From Dehalococcoidia bacterium (lineage in GTDB: Bacteria > Chloroflexota > Dehalococcoidia > Tepidiformales > Tepidiformaceae), in NCBI GenBank assembly GCA_007126855.1, contig SLAK01000103.1:1-8098 (forward strand): a stretch of 8,098 nt of DNA, read 5' to 3'. A program made the translations under genes and the position numbers. Of this stretch, positions 1 through 5,688 are shown one piece after another. How positions within the stretch are numbered: position 1 is the first letter of the stretch; every line of letters begins with the position of its first letter. The notes under the pieces are model-generated. The model saw only the letters and a program-made list of their open reading frames with translations, ran no database searches and was not told the DNA's origin.

Positions 1-92
1 CCGTGCTTTGCCAGGTCGATCGCATAGGCCCGGCCAAGGCCCCGCCCGGCGCCGGTCACGATGGCTACCTGTCCTTCAAGCGAAACACTCAT
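1..92 (-). CDS. Short-chain dehydrogenase/reductase (SDR), N-terminal fragment
   Basis: Only the first 30 residues are inside the window; the gene continues past position 1. The start ATG (92-90) is preceded by an AAGGAGG ribosome site (104-98) with 5-nt spacing. The peptide begins MSVSLEGQVAIVTGAGRGLG and shows the SDR cofactor motif TGxxxGxG (T13, G14, G18, G20) at the usual place after a short beta strand, so it should bind NAD(P)H in a Rossmann fold. The GAGRGLGRAYA wording is common in SDRs of fatty acyl-CoA, steroid or 3-hydroxyacyl oxidation, but the catalytic SYK residues and the substrate region are not visible. It starts 33 nt after the stop of the second HpaB-like gene on the same strand, so it is probably the third gene of that operon. 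A likely role is oxidising a hydroxyl or reducing a keto intermediate from those enzymes; this is inferred from context only. Confidence 0.88.
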   Translation of the reverse strand, partial: MSVSLEGQVAIVTGAGRGLGRAYAIDLAKH

Positions 93-125
93 GTTGCCCT
101 CCTTGCCTGGCGGCCTGGGCCGCGC

Positions 126-1460
126 TCAGGCGTTGTCGCGGATCTGTGCCGTCTCCCGCGCTTTCGCCTTCGCCGCGGCAATGTCGTAGGTCTCGAGCGC
201 GGCCAGCTTCTGTGCATACATGCCGCCGCCGATGAGCTGGTTGTTGATCTTCGCCCAGCCGCTGTACTTGTCCGCGGTCAGGTCCCGGATCAAATGGAAA
301 ATCCGCATCCGGTCCTCGCCGCGCACGTTGGAGCCGGTGCTCATGTACTTCTCGACATACATGTGCGTGCCTTCGTTTTCGTAGTCGGCAACGGTCGGCG
401 CCGTGAGGATGGGCCCGCCACCGATGTCGTGCACCCACCCGGCCATCTCGCTGTAGTTGGTCACGCCGTAGGCGCGCACCGCATAGATGAACGAATCGTC
501 CGGAACCACCATGCCCGTCTCGGTGGTGTGCGCATGCGCGATCGCTGCTTCCCAGCCTGCCCGGCACAGCCGCGCATAGACAGCCATCGTGGCCAGCTTG
601 TCCCGGATATGCGCCGCTTCCGCCACGCCGTTCATCTCGGCGATGGTCCTGGCAAGCCCGAGCAGGATCTCCGCCTGGTCGGCCTGGAATGCCGTGGACC
701 GGGCCCGCTCCCAGATGCCAAGCGTCTCGCCGAGCGCGCCCGAGTGCTCCACCTCGCCGTCCAGGAAGATGCGGTCGTTGGGAACGAAGACATCCTCGAA
801 CATCACGATGCTGTCGGGGATGCTGTGCTCGCGGCTAAACGGGAAATGCCGATCGTCCTCCGCGCGGGGCGCCGTGGTGGTGCTGACCAGCTTCAGGCCG
901 GGCGTGTTCACCGGGATGGCGCAGGCGATCGCCATGTCCGCCTCGTCAGGCCCCATTGCCCGCGAAGGCACCACGAAAAGTTCGTGCACCACCGCCGCGC
1001 CCACTACATGTTGCTTGCCGCCGCTGATCACCACGCCGTCGTCGCGGCGATCCACAACCCGCAGCGTGCCAAGGTCGCCTTCGGCAATGGCCACGCGCAG
1101 GTCGTTCTCCCGGCAGTTGTCCAGGAAGCTTTCCAGCCGCTGGCGGTAGGCGGGATTGGCCTGGCCAAGTTGCGGGGCGACATTGCGCAGCGCCATGCTT
1201 CCCGCCGTCGAGGCCGCCGTCAGGTCGGAAGCGAGCAGGAATTCCATTTGCTCCTGCAGCTCCTCCTTGGTCTTCGGCAGCACGTACATGGGGTTCGACG
1301 CGCCGGCCTCCGCCGAATAGTGGCGGTCGTAGGTCTTTGCCACCCAGTCGACCGACTTGCCCACGAGTGCGTGGGCGGCAGCGTCCTCGATACGCTCCCC
1401 GTCCAGATAAGAGGCCCTGCCGTCCCGCAGGGATTCGCGATACTGGTCGCCGGTTAGCAT
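126..1460 (-). CDS. HpaB-family flavin-dependent monooxygenase-like protein, paralogue 2 (444 aa)
   Basis: Homologous along its whole length to the adjacent upstream protein and recognisable as the 4-hydroxyphenylacetate 3-hydroxylase (HpaB) family, which has an acyl-CoA dehydrogenase-like fold. Family members use reduced FAD from a partner reductase to hydroxylate phenols; the family also includes 4-hydroxybutyryl-CoA dehydratase. Landmarks: N-terminal TGDQYRESLRDGR (3-15), NDLRVA (119-124), GGKQHVVGAAVVHELFVVP (147-165, the flavin/substrate sheet region), FEDVFVPNDRIFLDGE (221-236), and a C-terminal helical part with RMRIFHLIRDLTAD (384-397) and the glycine-rich GGGMYAQ (411-417). Only one Cys (116) lies where the dehydratase has a CxxxC cluster motif, so an Fe-S dehydratase is unlikely. 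Compared with paralogue 1 it lacks about 15 residues between NDLRVA and VVDR. The start ATG shares its A with the upstream stop (TGATG), behind AAGGAAGG inside the upstream gene, which suggests translational coupling. Substrate unknown. Confidence 0.85.
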   Translation of the reverse strand: MLTGDQYRESLRDGRASYLDGERIEDAAAHALVGKSVDWVAKTYDRHYSAEAGASNPMYVLPKTKEELQEQMEFLLASDLTAASTAGSMALRNVAPQLGQANPAYRQRLESFLDNCRENDLRVAIAEGDLGTLRVVDRRDDGVVISGGKQHVVGAAVVHELFVVPSRAMGPDEADMAIACAIPVNTPGLKLVSTTTAPRAEDDRHFPFSREHSIPDSIVMFEDVFVPNDRIFLDGEVEHSGALGETLGIWERARSTAFQADQAEILLGLARTIAEMNGVAEAAHIRDKLATMAVYARLCRAGWEAAIAHAHTTETGMVVPDDSFIYAVRAYGVTNYSEMAGWVHDIGGGPILTAPTVADYENEGTHMYVEKYMSTGSNVRGEDRMRIFHLIRDLTADKYSGWAKINNQLIGGGMYAQKLAALETYDIAAAKAKARETAQIRDNA

Positions 1461-2875
1461 CAGGCGCCTTCCTTTCCGGTCGCGAGCGCTTCCTGGCCGA
1501 TGCCGACCGTCCGGCGGGCGATGGCCTTGGCGCGCTCCATGTCGTAATTCCGCGCGGTCACCATGCGCTGGGCAAACTGCCCGCCACCTGCCTGCTTGCC
1601 CGTCACCGAAGACCAGCCGCCGAGCGCATCAGCCGTGGTGTCGCGGATGTAGTGGTAGAGCTTGAGGCGCTCCTCCGCAGTGAAGCCGGGGGTTTCGAGC
1701 AGCTTCTCCAGGCCGGGGCGAAGGTCCGGGTGCTCGAAGTCGGCCATCGTCGGCGCGTTCGTGACCATCGTCCCGGCAATGTCGTGGAGGATGTCGACCA
1801 TGCGGTCTTCCAGCTCGTGCTGGTAGTACTTGGTTGCGCTGATGAAGATCGTCGAGGGGATGAGGTTGCCGTCCTCGTTGGTCGTTGCATTCGCCCAGGC
1901 GGCTTCGTGGCCGGCCCGGCACATGGTGGCGAAGATCATCAGCGTGGCCAGCTTGTCCTGGATATGCGGTTCGTTGGCAACGCCGTTCGCTTCCGCCATC
2001 AGTGCGGCCAAACCCACCAGCCGGTCCTCCGCCTCGCGCGGCTGCATGGCGCCGCCCGCCGTCCGCTCCCAGAGGCCGAGCGCGCTCGCCAGCGTGCCGG
2101 CGTACTCCGTCTCGCCGTCCAGCCAGATGCGCTCATTGGGCACGAACACGTCGTCGAAGACCACAAAGCCTTCCGGCGTATTGCGACGGCTGCTCACCGG
2201 GTAATGGCGCTTGTCCTCGTCGTGCGGCGCATAGGTTGTATTGATGATGGTCACGCCCGGCGCATTCACCGGCACCGCGCCGCCGAACGCGTAGGCCTCC
2301 TCGCCCGGGCGCATCGACTTGGTCGGGAAGATGACCAGCTCGTGTTCGATCGAGGCCGCGCTGATGTGCATCTTGCACCCCCGGACGTAGACGCCGTCCG
2401 GGGTCCGGTCGACCACGTGCAGGTACTGGTCCGGGTCGTGCTGCTGGGTTGGCCGGAGCTTGCGGTTGCCCTTCGCGTCGGTCACGGTCTCCGCCAGGCG
2501 CAGGTCATTCTTGCGGCAGTAGTCGATGTAGTTGTAGATGCGCTCGCGGTAGACGGGGTTCGCCTTGGCGAGCTCCGGCGCGGCCATCGCAATGGCCATC
2601 ACCGATACCGAGGTGGTGCCCGAAGTCATGTCGGCAGCACCGCGCAGCGCTTCCTGGCGCTGCTGCATCTCCTCTTTGCTCTGTGGGATCCAGAAAATGG
2701 GGCTGTAGGCGTCCGGGTCCGGCTTGTACAGCTTGTCGTAGATGCCTGCCGCGACATCCACCGCCGTCTTCAGCAGCGGATGCGTGGATGGATCGTCGCA
2801 GCGTTCCCCTTCGATGAAGGTCACACGCCCGTCTTTCAGTGATTCGCGATACTGATCGCCCGTCATCATGGCCAT
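1460..2875 (-). CDS. HpaB-family flavin-dependent monooxygenase-like protein, paralogue 1 (471 aa)
   Basis: HpaB/4-hydroxyphenylacetate 3-hydroxylase-family protein of normal family length. Landmarks: TGDQYRESLKDGR (5-17), CRKNDLRLAE (120-129), GCKMHISAASIEHELVIFP (166-184), GAVPVNAPG (199-207), FDDVFVPNERIWLDGE (240-255), LYHYIRDTTAD (406-416) and a glycine-rich QAGGGQFAQR (428-437). Members normally take FADH2 from a separate reductase and hydroxylate aromatic substrates in the cytosol. The usual ENDL.LTH...DPQ.DR segment reads NDLRLAETVTDAKGNR here, so the TH pair is lost and the substrate probably differs from 4-hydroxyphenylacetate. The CxxxC and His/Cys ligands of the related 4-hydroxybutyryl-CoA dehydratase are not seen. 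Start choice: an AGGAGG site lies 7 nt before the ATG at 2875; an in-frame GTG at 2881 is too close to it, and the ATGs at 2869 and 2866 are too far. First gene of the proposed operon and coupled to paralogue 2. Confidence 0.86.
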   Translation of the reverse strand: MAMMTGDQYRESLKDGRVTFIEGERCDDPSTHPLLKTAVDVAAGIYDKLYKPDPDAYSPIFWIPQSKEEMQQRQEALRGAADMTSGTTSVSVMAIAMAAPELAKANPVYRERIYNYIDYCRKNDLRLAETVTDAKGNRKLRPTQQHDPDQYLHVVDRTPDGVYVRGCKMHISAASIEHELVIFPTKSMRPGEEAYAFGGAVPVNAPGVTIINTTYAPHDEDKRHYPVSSRRNTPEGFVVFDDVFVPNERIWLDGETEYAGTLASALGLWERTAGGAMQPREAEDRLVGLAALMAEANGVANEPHIQDKLATLMIFATMCRAGHEAAWANATTNEDGNLIPSTIFISATKYYQHELEDRMVDILHDIAGTMVTNAPTMADFEHPDLRPGLEKLLETPGFTAEERLKLYHYIRDTTADALGGWSSVTGKQAGGGQFAQRMVTARNYDMERAKAIARRTVGIGQEALATGKEGA

Positions 2876-2882
2876 GGCCACA

Positions 2883-2888
2883 CCTCCT
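2883..2888 (-). promoter_or_regulatory. Ribosome binding site AGGAGG deciding the start of HpaB-like paralogue 1
   Basis: A perfect AGGAGG on the minus strand sits 7 nt before the ATG at 2875-2873. It excludes the in-frame GTG at 2881-2879, which would be only 1 nt away, and the two later ATGs at 2869 and 2866. This fixes the protein start as MAMMTGDQ. Confidence 0.8.
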
Positions 2889-2951
2889 GGTGCGGGGGTT
2901 AGGGCGTCGAGCGTGCGCGACCGGTGCCGGGGTACACGATGAGCCTGCGGT

Positions 2952-2972
2952 CAGGCGCCTGGGCCTCGGCCC
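2952..2972. repeat. Adjacent small palindromes in the leader of the HpaB-like operon
   Basis: CAGGCGCCTG (2952-2961) is a perfect 10-bp palindrome. It runs straight into GGGCCTCGGCCC (2961-2972), a GGGC/GCCC stem with a 4-nt loop. Both fall about 15-40 nt downstream of the predicted transcription start of the operon and about 65 nt before its ribosome site, so they could be an operator or leader RNA structure. In a GC-rich genome short palindromes also arise by chance, so the functional reading is tentative. Confidence 0.3.
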
Positions 2973-2995
2973 TCCTCGAACGCTCGCGTGGCGCG

Positions 2996-3024
2996 ATACT
3001 AGGCGAGCCGCACAGGGATGTCCA
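2996..3024 (-). promoter_or_regulatory. Sigma70-type promoter for the HpaB-like/SDR operon
   Basis: Read on the minus strand, a -35 box TGGACA (3024-3019, five of six matches to TTGACA) and a -10 box TAGTAT (3001-2996, four of six matches to TATAAT) are separated by exactly 17 bp. The predicted start is near 2989, giving a leader of roughly 115 nt before the ATG at 2875. The promoter lies in the 240-nt gap after the Fe-S flavoprotein gene, so the downstream operon can be expressed without it. I see no strong intrinsic terminator in the gap, so read-through from upstream is also possible. Confidence 0.6.
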
Positions 3025-3115
3025 GACGCTTTGTCCGGGGCGAAAGAAATCGAAAGCCCGCGGGTTGTCTGTATGCCGCTGCTGGGGCCGTCGTCCCCGG
3101 TAATGAACGTGATCG

Positions 3116-4813
3116 TCAGGCTCCACTCACCGGGTGGATCGCATCGGTCGGGCAGGATCCGATGCAGCGGCCGCACTTGATGCAATCGTCCGGGATGATC
3201 GCGTACCCCGGCACATCGCCGCTGCCCGTGTACGGGACCGCCCTCCCCGCTTCGTCCACCGCAACCCGCACGATCGCCTCCGTGGGACAGACGATCTCGC
3301 AGGCCTGGCAGGCGGTGCAGCGCTCCAGCTCGATCTCCGGCAGGAGCCCGCAATAGAGGCAGCGCAACCCTTCGGCCATCGCAGCCCGTGCGATGAGCGT
3401 TTCCTCCGTTTCCTGCAGGAGGTCGAGCGGCACCTCCTCACCGCGGGCCACCAGTCCGGCCAGGAACGGCCACGCATCACGAGGGTCGCCCGCTCCGGGA
3501 ATGGGGTGGACGTCTACCAACGACTCCGGCGGTTCGTCGAGCCACTCGGCATCGGGCGCCGTCGTCTCGCGGAGGTATCGATGCATGGAACGGGCGGCTT
3601 CGCGTCCCTGGGCGATGGCTTCGATGATCGTGCTCGGGCCCGTCACGAAGTCGCCACAGCCGAACACCCCGGGGATGTCCGCCATGTATGTCGTCTGCGC
3701 GACCCGCTGGAGCGCCGCCCCAAGCTCACCGTCGATGCTCTCCGCATCGGGCGCCTGGCCCAGCGCCAGGATGATCATGTCGCACGGGAACTCGAACTCG
3801 CTCCCCTCGATCGGCACCGGCCGCGCGCGCCCGGAGGCATCGGGCTCGCCCAGGCGGTTCTCGATGCATTCGATCGCCGCGACATTGCCGGCGCCGTCGT
3901 CGATCGCCCGCACCGGCGAGACCAGGTAGCGGATACGCACGCCCTCATGGACCGTCTCGTGCAGCTCTTCGTCGTGGACTTCCGATTCGCGGCGGGTCCG
4001 CCGGTAGAGCACCGTGACCTCGGCCGCCCCAAGGCGGATCGCCGTCCGGGCTGCGTCCATGGCCGTGTATCCGCCGCCGATGACCGCCACGCGGTCGCCA
4101 CAATGTGGCCGCCCGCCCAGGTTCGCTTCCTCAAGGAACGGCAACGCCTGCACGACACCGTTCAGGCCGGACCCGGGGATATCGAGCGCGTTGGGGCGCA
4201 TCGCCCCGGCTGCGATGAGGACAGCGTCGTGTTTGTCACGCAACTCACTCAGCGTCACATCAGTGCCGACACGCGTATTGGTCCGCATTTCCACGCCAGT
4301 GGCGAGTATGGCCTCGACATCGCGCTGGATGACCTCGCGCGGCAACCGGAAGCGCGGTACGCCGAGCAGGGCCATGCCGCCGGGTTCGGGTGCGGCTTCA
4401 ATGAGCGTCACGCTGTGACCGAGCAGCGCGAGGTCGTGCGCCGCCGCAAGCCCGGCAGGGCCGGCGCCGACAATCGCGACGCTGCGCCCCGTCTGCGTTG
4501 TGGGGCGGCGGTCTTTCATGGGCCGCACCGCGTACCGGTCGCTCAAGAAGCGCTTGAGCTGCCGGATGCGCACCGGCGCGTCGAATTCGGCCCGCGTGCA
4601 CACATCCTCGCATGGCGCGCTGCACGCGCGGCCGCAGACCGACGGCAGCGGGTTGGGCCCCCGCGCCACTTCGAACGCATCGCCGAAACGGCCGTCCCCG
4701 GATAGCAGCACGTAGTCGCGCGCATTCGTGGCGACCGGGCAGGCGGCCTGGCACGGTGGAATGGAATGGTCGGTCCTGGCGCTGAGCGCCTCGGTCGCTT
4801 TGAGCTTGGGCAT
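3116..4813 (-). CDS. GltD/NfnB-like FAD-dependent NAD(P) oxidoreductase with N-terminal and C-terminal Fe-S domains (565 aa)
   Basis: Domain order: (1) residues 15-95, the glutamate-synthase-type N-terminal cluster domain, with C21-x3-C25 and C60, C64, C68, C72. (2) FAD Rossmann motif VGAGPAG (115-121), with the closing FAD motif GVFGCGDF around 382-389. (3) An inserted NAD(P) Rossmann domain, VIGGGYTAMDAARTA (244-258), followed by LYRRTRRE (269-276); the arginines favour NADPH. (4) C485-x2-C488, then two bacterial ferredoxin motifs CxxCxxCxxxCP at C499/502/505/509 and C544/547/550/554. Relatives include the GltD small subunit, NfnB and AegA-like proteins, which pass electrons between NAD(P)H and ferredoxin or a partner enzyme. 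The start ATG has GGGAGGAG 8 nt upstream; the frame stays open upstream but without family similarity. No glutamate synthase large subunit is in the window. Its position before the HpaB-like pair suggests an electron-transfer role in the same pathway, which is inference. Confidence 0.88.
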   Translation of the reverse strand: MPKLKATEALSARTDHSIPPCQAACPVATNARDYVLLSGDGRFGDAFEVARGPNPLPSVCGRACSAPCEDVCTRAEFDAPVRIRQLKRFLSDRYAVRPMKDRRPTTQTGRSVAIVGAGPAGLAAAHDLALLGHSVTLIEAAPEPGGMALLGVPRFRLPREVIQRDVEAILATGVEMRTNTRVGTDVTLSELRDKHDAVLIAAGAMRPNALDIPGSGLNGVVQALPFLEEANLGGRPHCGDRVAVIGGGYTAMDAARTAIRLGAAEVTVLYRRTRRESEVHDEELHETVHEGVRIRYLVSPVRAIDDGAGNVAAIECIENRLGEPDASGRARPVPIEGSEFEFPCDMIILALGQAPDAESIDGELGAALQRVAQTTYMADIPGVFGCGDFVTGPSTIIEAIAQGREAARSMHRYLRETTAPDAEWLDEPPESLVDVHPIPGAGDPRDAWPFLAGLVARGEEVPLDLLQETEETLIARAAMAEGLRCLYCGLLPEIELERCTACQACEIVCPTEAIVRVAVDEAGRAVPYTGSGDVPGYAIIPDDCIKCGRCIGSCPTDAIHPVSGA

Positions 4814-4821
4814 GGGAACAA

Positions 4822-4829
4822 CTCCTCCC
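4822..4829 (-). promoter_or_regulatory. Ribosome binding site GGGAGGAG deciding the Fe-S flavoprotein start
   Basis: GGGAGGAG on the minus strand lies 8 nt before the ATG at 4813. The reading frame stays open for nearly 475 nt further upstream, but that part overlaps the oppositely oriented antitoxin gene and has no recognisable domain. The protein therefore starts at MPKLKATEAL. Confidence 0.75.
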
Positions 4830-4887
4830 GGGCGATGGGCGGGCGCCGGGTCGCTGGCTCGATGGTAGAGCGCTGCGGAACGGCGCC

Positions 4888-4915
4888 AGCCTAGCCGAGC
4901 ACGCCTCGCCGTCCA
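4888..4915 (-). promoter_or_regulatory. Candidate promoter for the Fe-S flavoprotein gene
   Basis: On the minus strand TGGACG (4915-4910) and TAGGCT (4893-4888) are 16 bp apart, about 75 nt before the start codon. The -10 box is weak against the E. coli consensus. However, both boxes resemble the stronger TGGACA-17-TAGTAT promoter of the HpaB-like operon, and TAGnnT is a common -10 form in high-GC bacteria. Tentative. Confidence 0.35.
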
Positions 4916-4965
4916 TATGATCTGGATCAACTCGCGCATTCGCCGCGGATCGCACACTGCCTGAG

Positions 4966-4993
4966 CGGCCGGGATGCCCGGGGATGCCGGCCG
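4966..4993. repeat. Inverted repeat with internal direct repeats between divergent genes
   Basis: CGGCCGG (4966-4972) and CCGGCCG (4987-4993) form a perfect 7-bp inverted repeat. The sequence GGGATGCC occurs twice at a 10-bp offset (4971-4978 and 4981-4988), partly overlapping the arms. It lies just upstream of the antitoxin promoter, in the 225-bp gap between the divergent Fe-S flavoprotein and vapB. One-helical-turn spacing is what a binding site for a dimeric or cooperative DNA-binding protein would show. There is no T-run, so a terminator is unlikely. Confidence 0.35.
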
Positions 4994-4995
4994 AC

Positions 4996-5017
4996 GTGCA
5001 CGAGCCTCGTGTACACT
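4996..5017 (+). promoter_or_regulatory. Antitoxin operator palindrome overlapping the -10 box
   Basis: GTGCACGAG (4996-5004) and CTCGTGTAC (5006-5014) form 9-bp inverted arms around a single central base, with one mismatched pair. The right arm overlaps TACACT (5012-5017), a plausible -10 box 21 nt before the antitoxin ATG; no good -35 box is visible. Type II antitoxins of the ribbon-helix-helix class typically repress their own operon by binding such palindromes over the promoter, so this is the likely VapB/VapBC operator. Confidence 0.55.
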
Positions 5018-5038
5018 GGATTCGTGTGAGGCCGTGAA

Positions 5039-5260
5039 ATGAAGAACATCACCTTGAGCGCCGACGAACACCTCATCGAAGCCGCCCGCGCGCGAGCCCG
5101 CGCCGAGAAGACCACGCTTAACGAGCAGTTCCGCCGCTGGCTGGCCGACTATGCAAAGCAATACGAGCGTATGAAGCGCTACGACAAAGCGGTCGAGAAT
5201 GCGCGCGGCAAGCTCGTGGTCGGGCGCAAGCTCACTCGCGATGAGATGAATGAGCGCTGA
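5039..5260 (+). CDS. vapB: VapB-type antitoxin, ribbon-helix-helix (73 aa)
   Basis: A small, charged, mostly helical protein. It starts KNITLSADEHLIEAARARA: a short beta strand (2-8), helix 1 (about 9-22), a turn at TTLNEQ (25-30), and helix 2 FRRWLADY (31-38). This is the ribbon-helix-helix DNA-binding pattern. The basic and acidic tail (about 42-73) would be the toxin-wrapping segment. It dimerises, represses its own promoter and neutralises the partner toxin. A GAGG ribosome site (5028-5031) lies 7 nt upstream. The last 11 nt overlap the toxin start, the usual arrangement for coupled antitoxin-toxin expression. Its strand is opposite to every neighbour outside the cassette, fitting an independently acquired module. 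The family call rests on fold pattern and partner; it could equally be given a different antitoxin subfamily name. Confidence 0.82.
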   Translation: MKNITLSADEHLIEAARARARAEKTTLNEQFRRWLADYAKQYERMKRYDKAVENARGKLVVGRKLTRDEMNER

Positions 5261-5675
5261 CAGCTTTCTCGACACCAACCTCTTCATCTACCAGCTCGAA
5301 GCCCGCGACACTCACAAAGCGGAAATCGCAGGCCGCATCATCCGGGACGCCGTTGAGAACGGCACGGGTTGCATTAGCTTCCAGGTGGTCCAGGAGTGCC
5401 TCAACGTCGCGGTCCGTAAAGCGGAGGTGCCCCTGGACGCCTCCAGCGCCCGGGACTACCTGGATAACGTCCTCGACCCCCTCTGGCAGGTGATGCCCAC
5501 GCCGGCGCTCTACCACCGCGCGCTCGACATCCAGGGCCGCTACGGCTATGCCTTTTACGATGCGCTCATCATCGCCGCCGCCGTTGAATCAGGCTGCCGG
5601 CGGATACTGACCGAAGACCTGCACGACGGCCAGCGCATCGACGGCGTCACGATCGAAAACCCGTTTGAGGGGTGA
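5250..5675 (+). CDS. vapC: VapC-type toxin, PIN-domain ribonuclease (141 aa)
   Basis: A PIN-domain protein of normal VapC length. The N-terminal SFLDTNLFIYQLE places the first metal-binding Asp at D8 with N10. Further expected acidic residues are E49 (QVVQECLNV), D104 (YGYAFYDALIIAAA) and D123 in TEDLHDGQ, a very typical VapC C-terminal motif. With all four acidic positions present the Mg-dependent RNase site appears intact; VapC toxins cleave tRNA or rRNA and halt translation. The target cannot be told from sequence. The ATG overlaps the antitoxin end by 11 nt and no strong separate ribosome site is seen, so translation is probably coupled. The stop is 13 nt from the stop of the convergent Nudix gene, which leaves no room for an ordinary intergenic terminator. 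Confidence 0.9.
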   Translation: MSADSFLDTNLFIYQLEARDTHKAEIAGRIIRDAVENGTGCISFQVVQECLNVAVRKAEVPLDASSARDYLDNVLDPLWQVMPTPALYHRALDIQGRYGYAFYDALIIAAAVESGCRRILTEDLHDGQRIDGVTIENPFEG

Positions 5676-5688
5676 TCCTGGCTGTCCC

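Noticed and set aside
3..1457. A 484-codon open frame on the plus strand opposite HpaB-like paralogue 2
   Set aside because: It is the antisense shadow of a clear protein family member. Its translation is rich in R, H, V and G with no domain, as expected from high-GC third positions.
1337..2842. A 501-codon open frame on the plus strand opposite HpaB-like paralogue 1
   Set aside because: Same explanation: it lies over a recognised gene, has no ribosome site or domain, and shows only compositional similarity to the previous shadow because the two opposing genes are homologous.
126..2875. Annotation of the HpaB-like pair as 4-hydroxybutyryl-CoA dehydratase
   Set aside because: The CxxxC and His/Cys cluster ligands of that enzyme are not present in either protein; only a single Cys is found at the relevant place.
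3030..3110. Possible terminator after the Fe-S flavoprotein (GGGG/CCCC pairing, then a T-rich run near 3040-3055)
   Set aside because: The short G/C stem is not adjacent to the T-rich run, and CCCGCGGG next to the run cannot form a hairpin with a loop. No convincing intrinsic terminator.
3134..4705. A 523-codon open frame on the plus strand opposite the Fe-S flavoprotein
   Set aside because: The minus-strand frame shows unmistakable FAD, NAD(P) and Fe-S motifs. The plus frame has none and is a GC-content artefact.
5656..5673. ACCC/GGGT stem followed by TTTT on the minus strand, as a terminator for the Nudix gene
   Set aside because: The stem is only 4 bp with a 7-nt loop and lies within the vapC coding end, so it is too weak to call.
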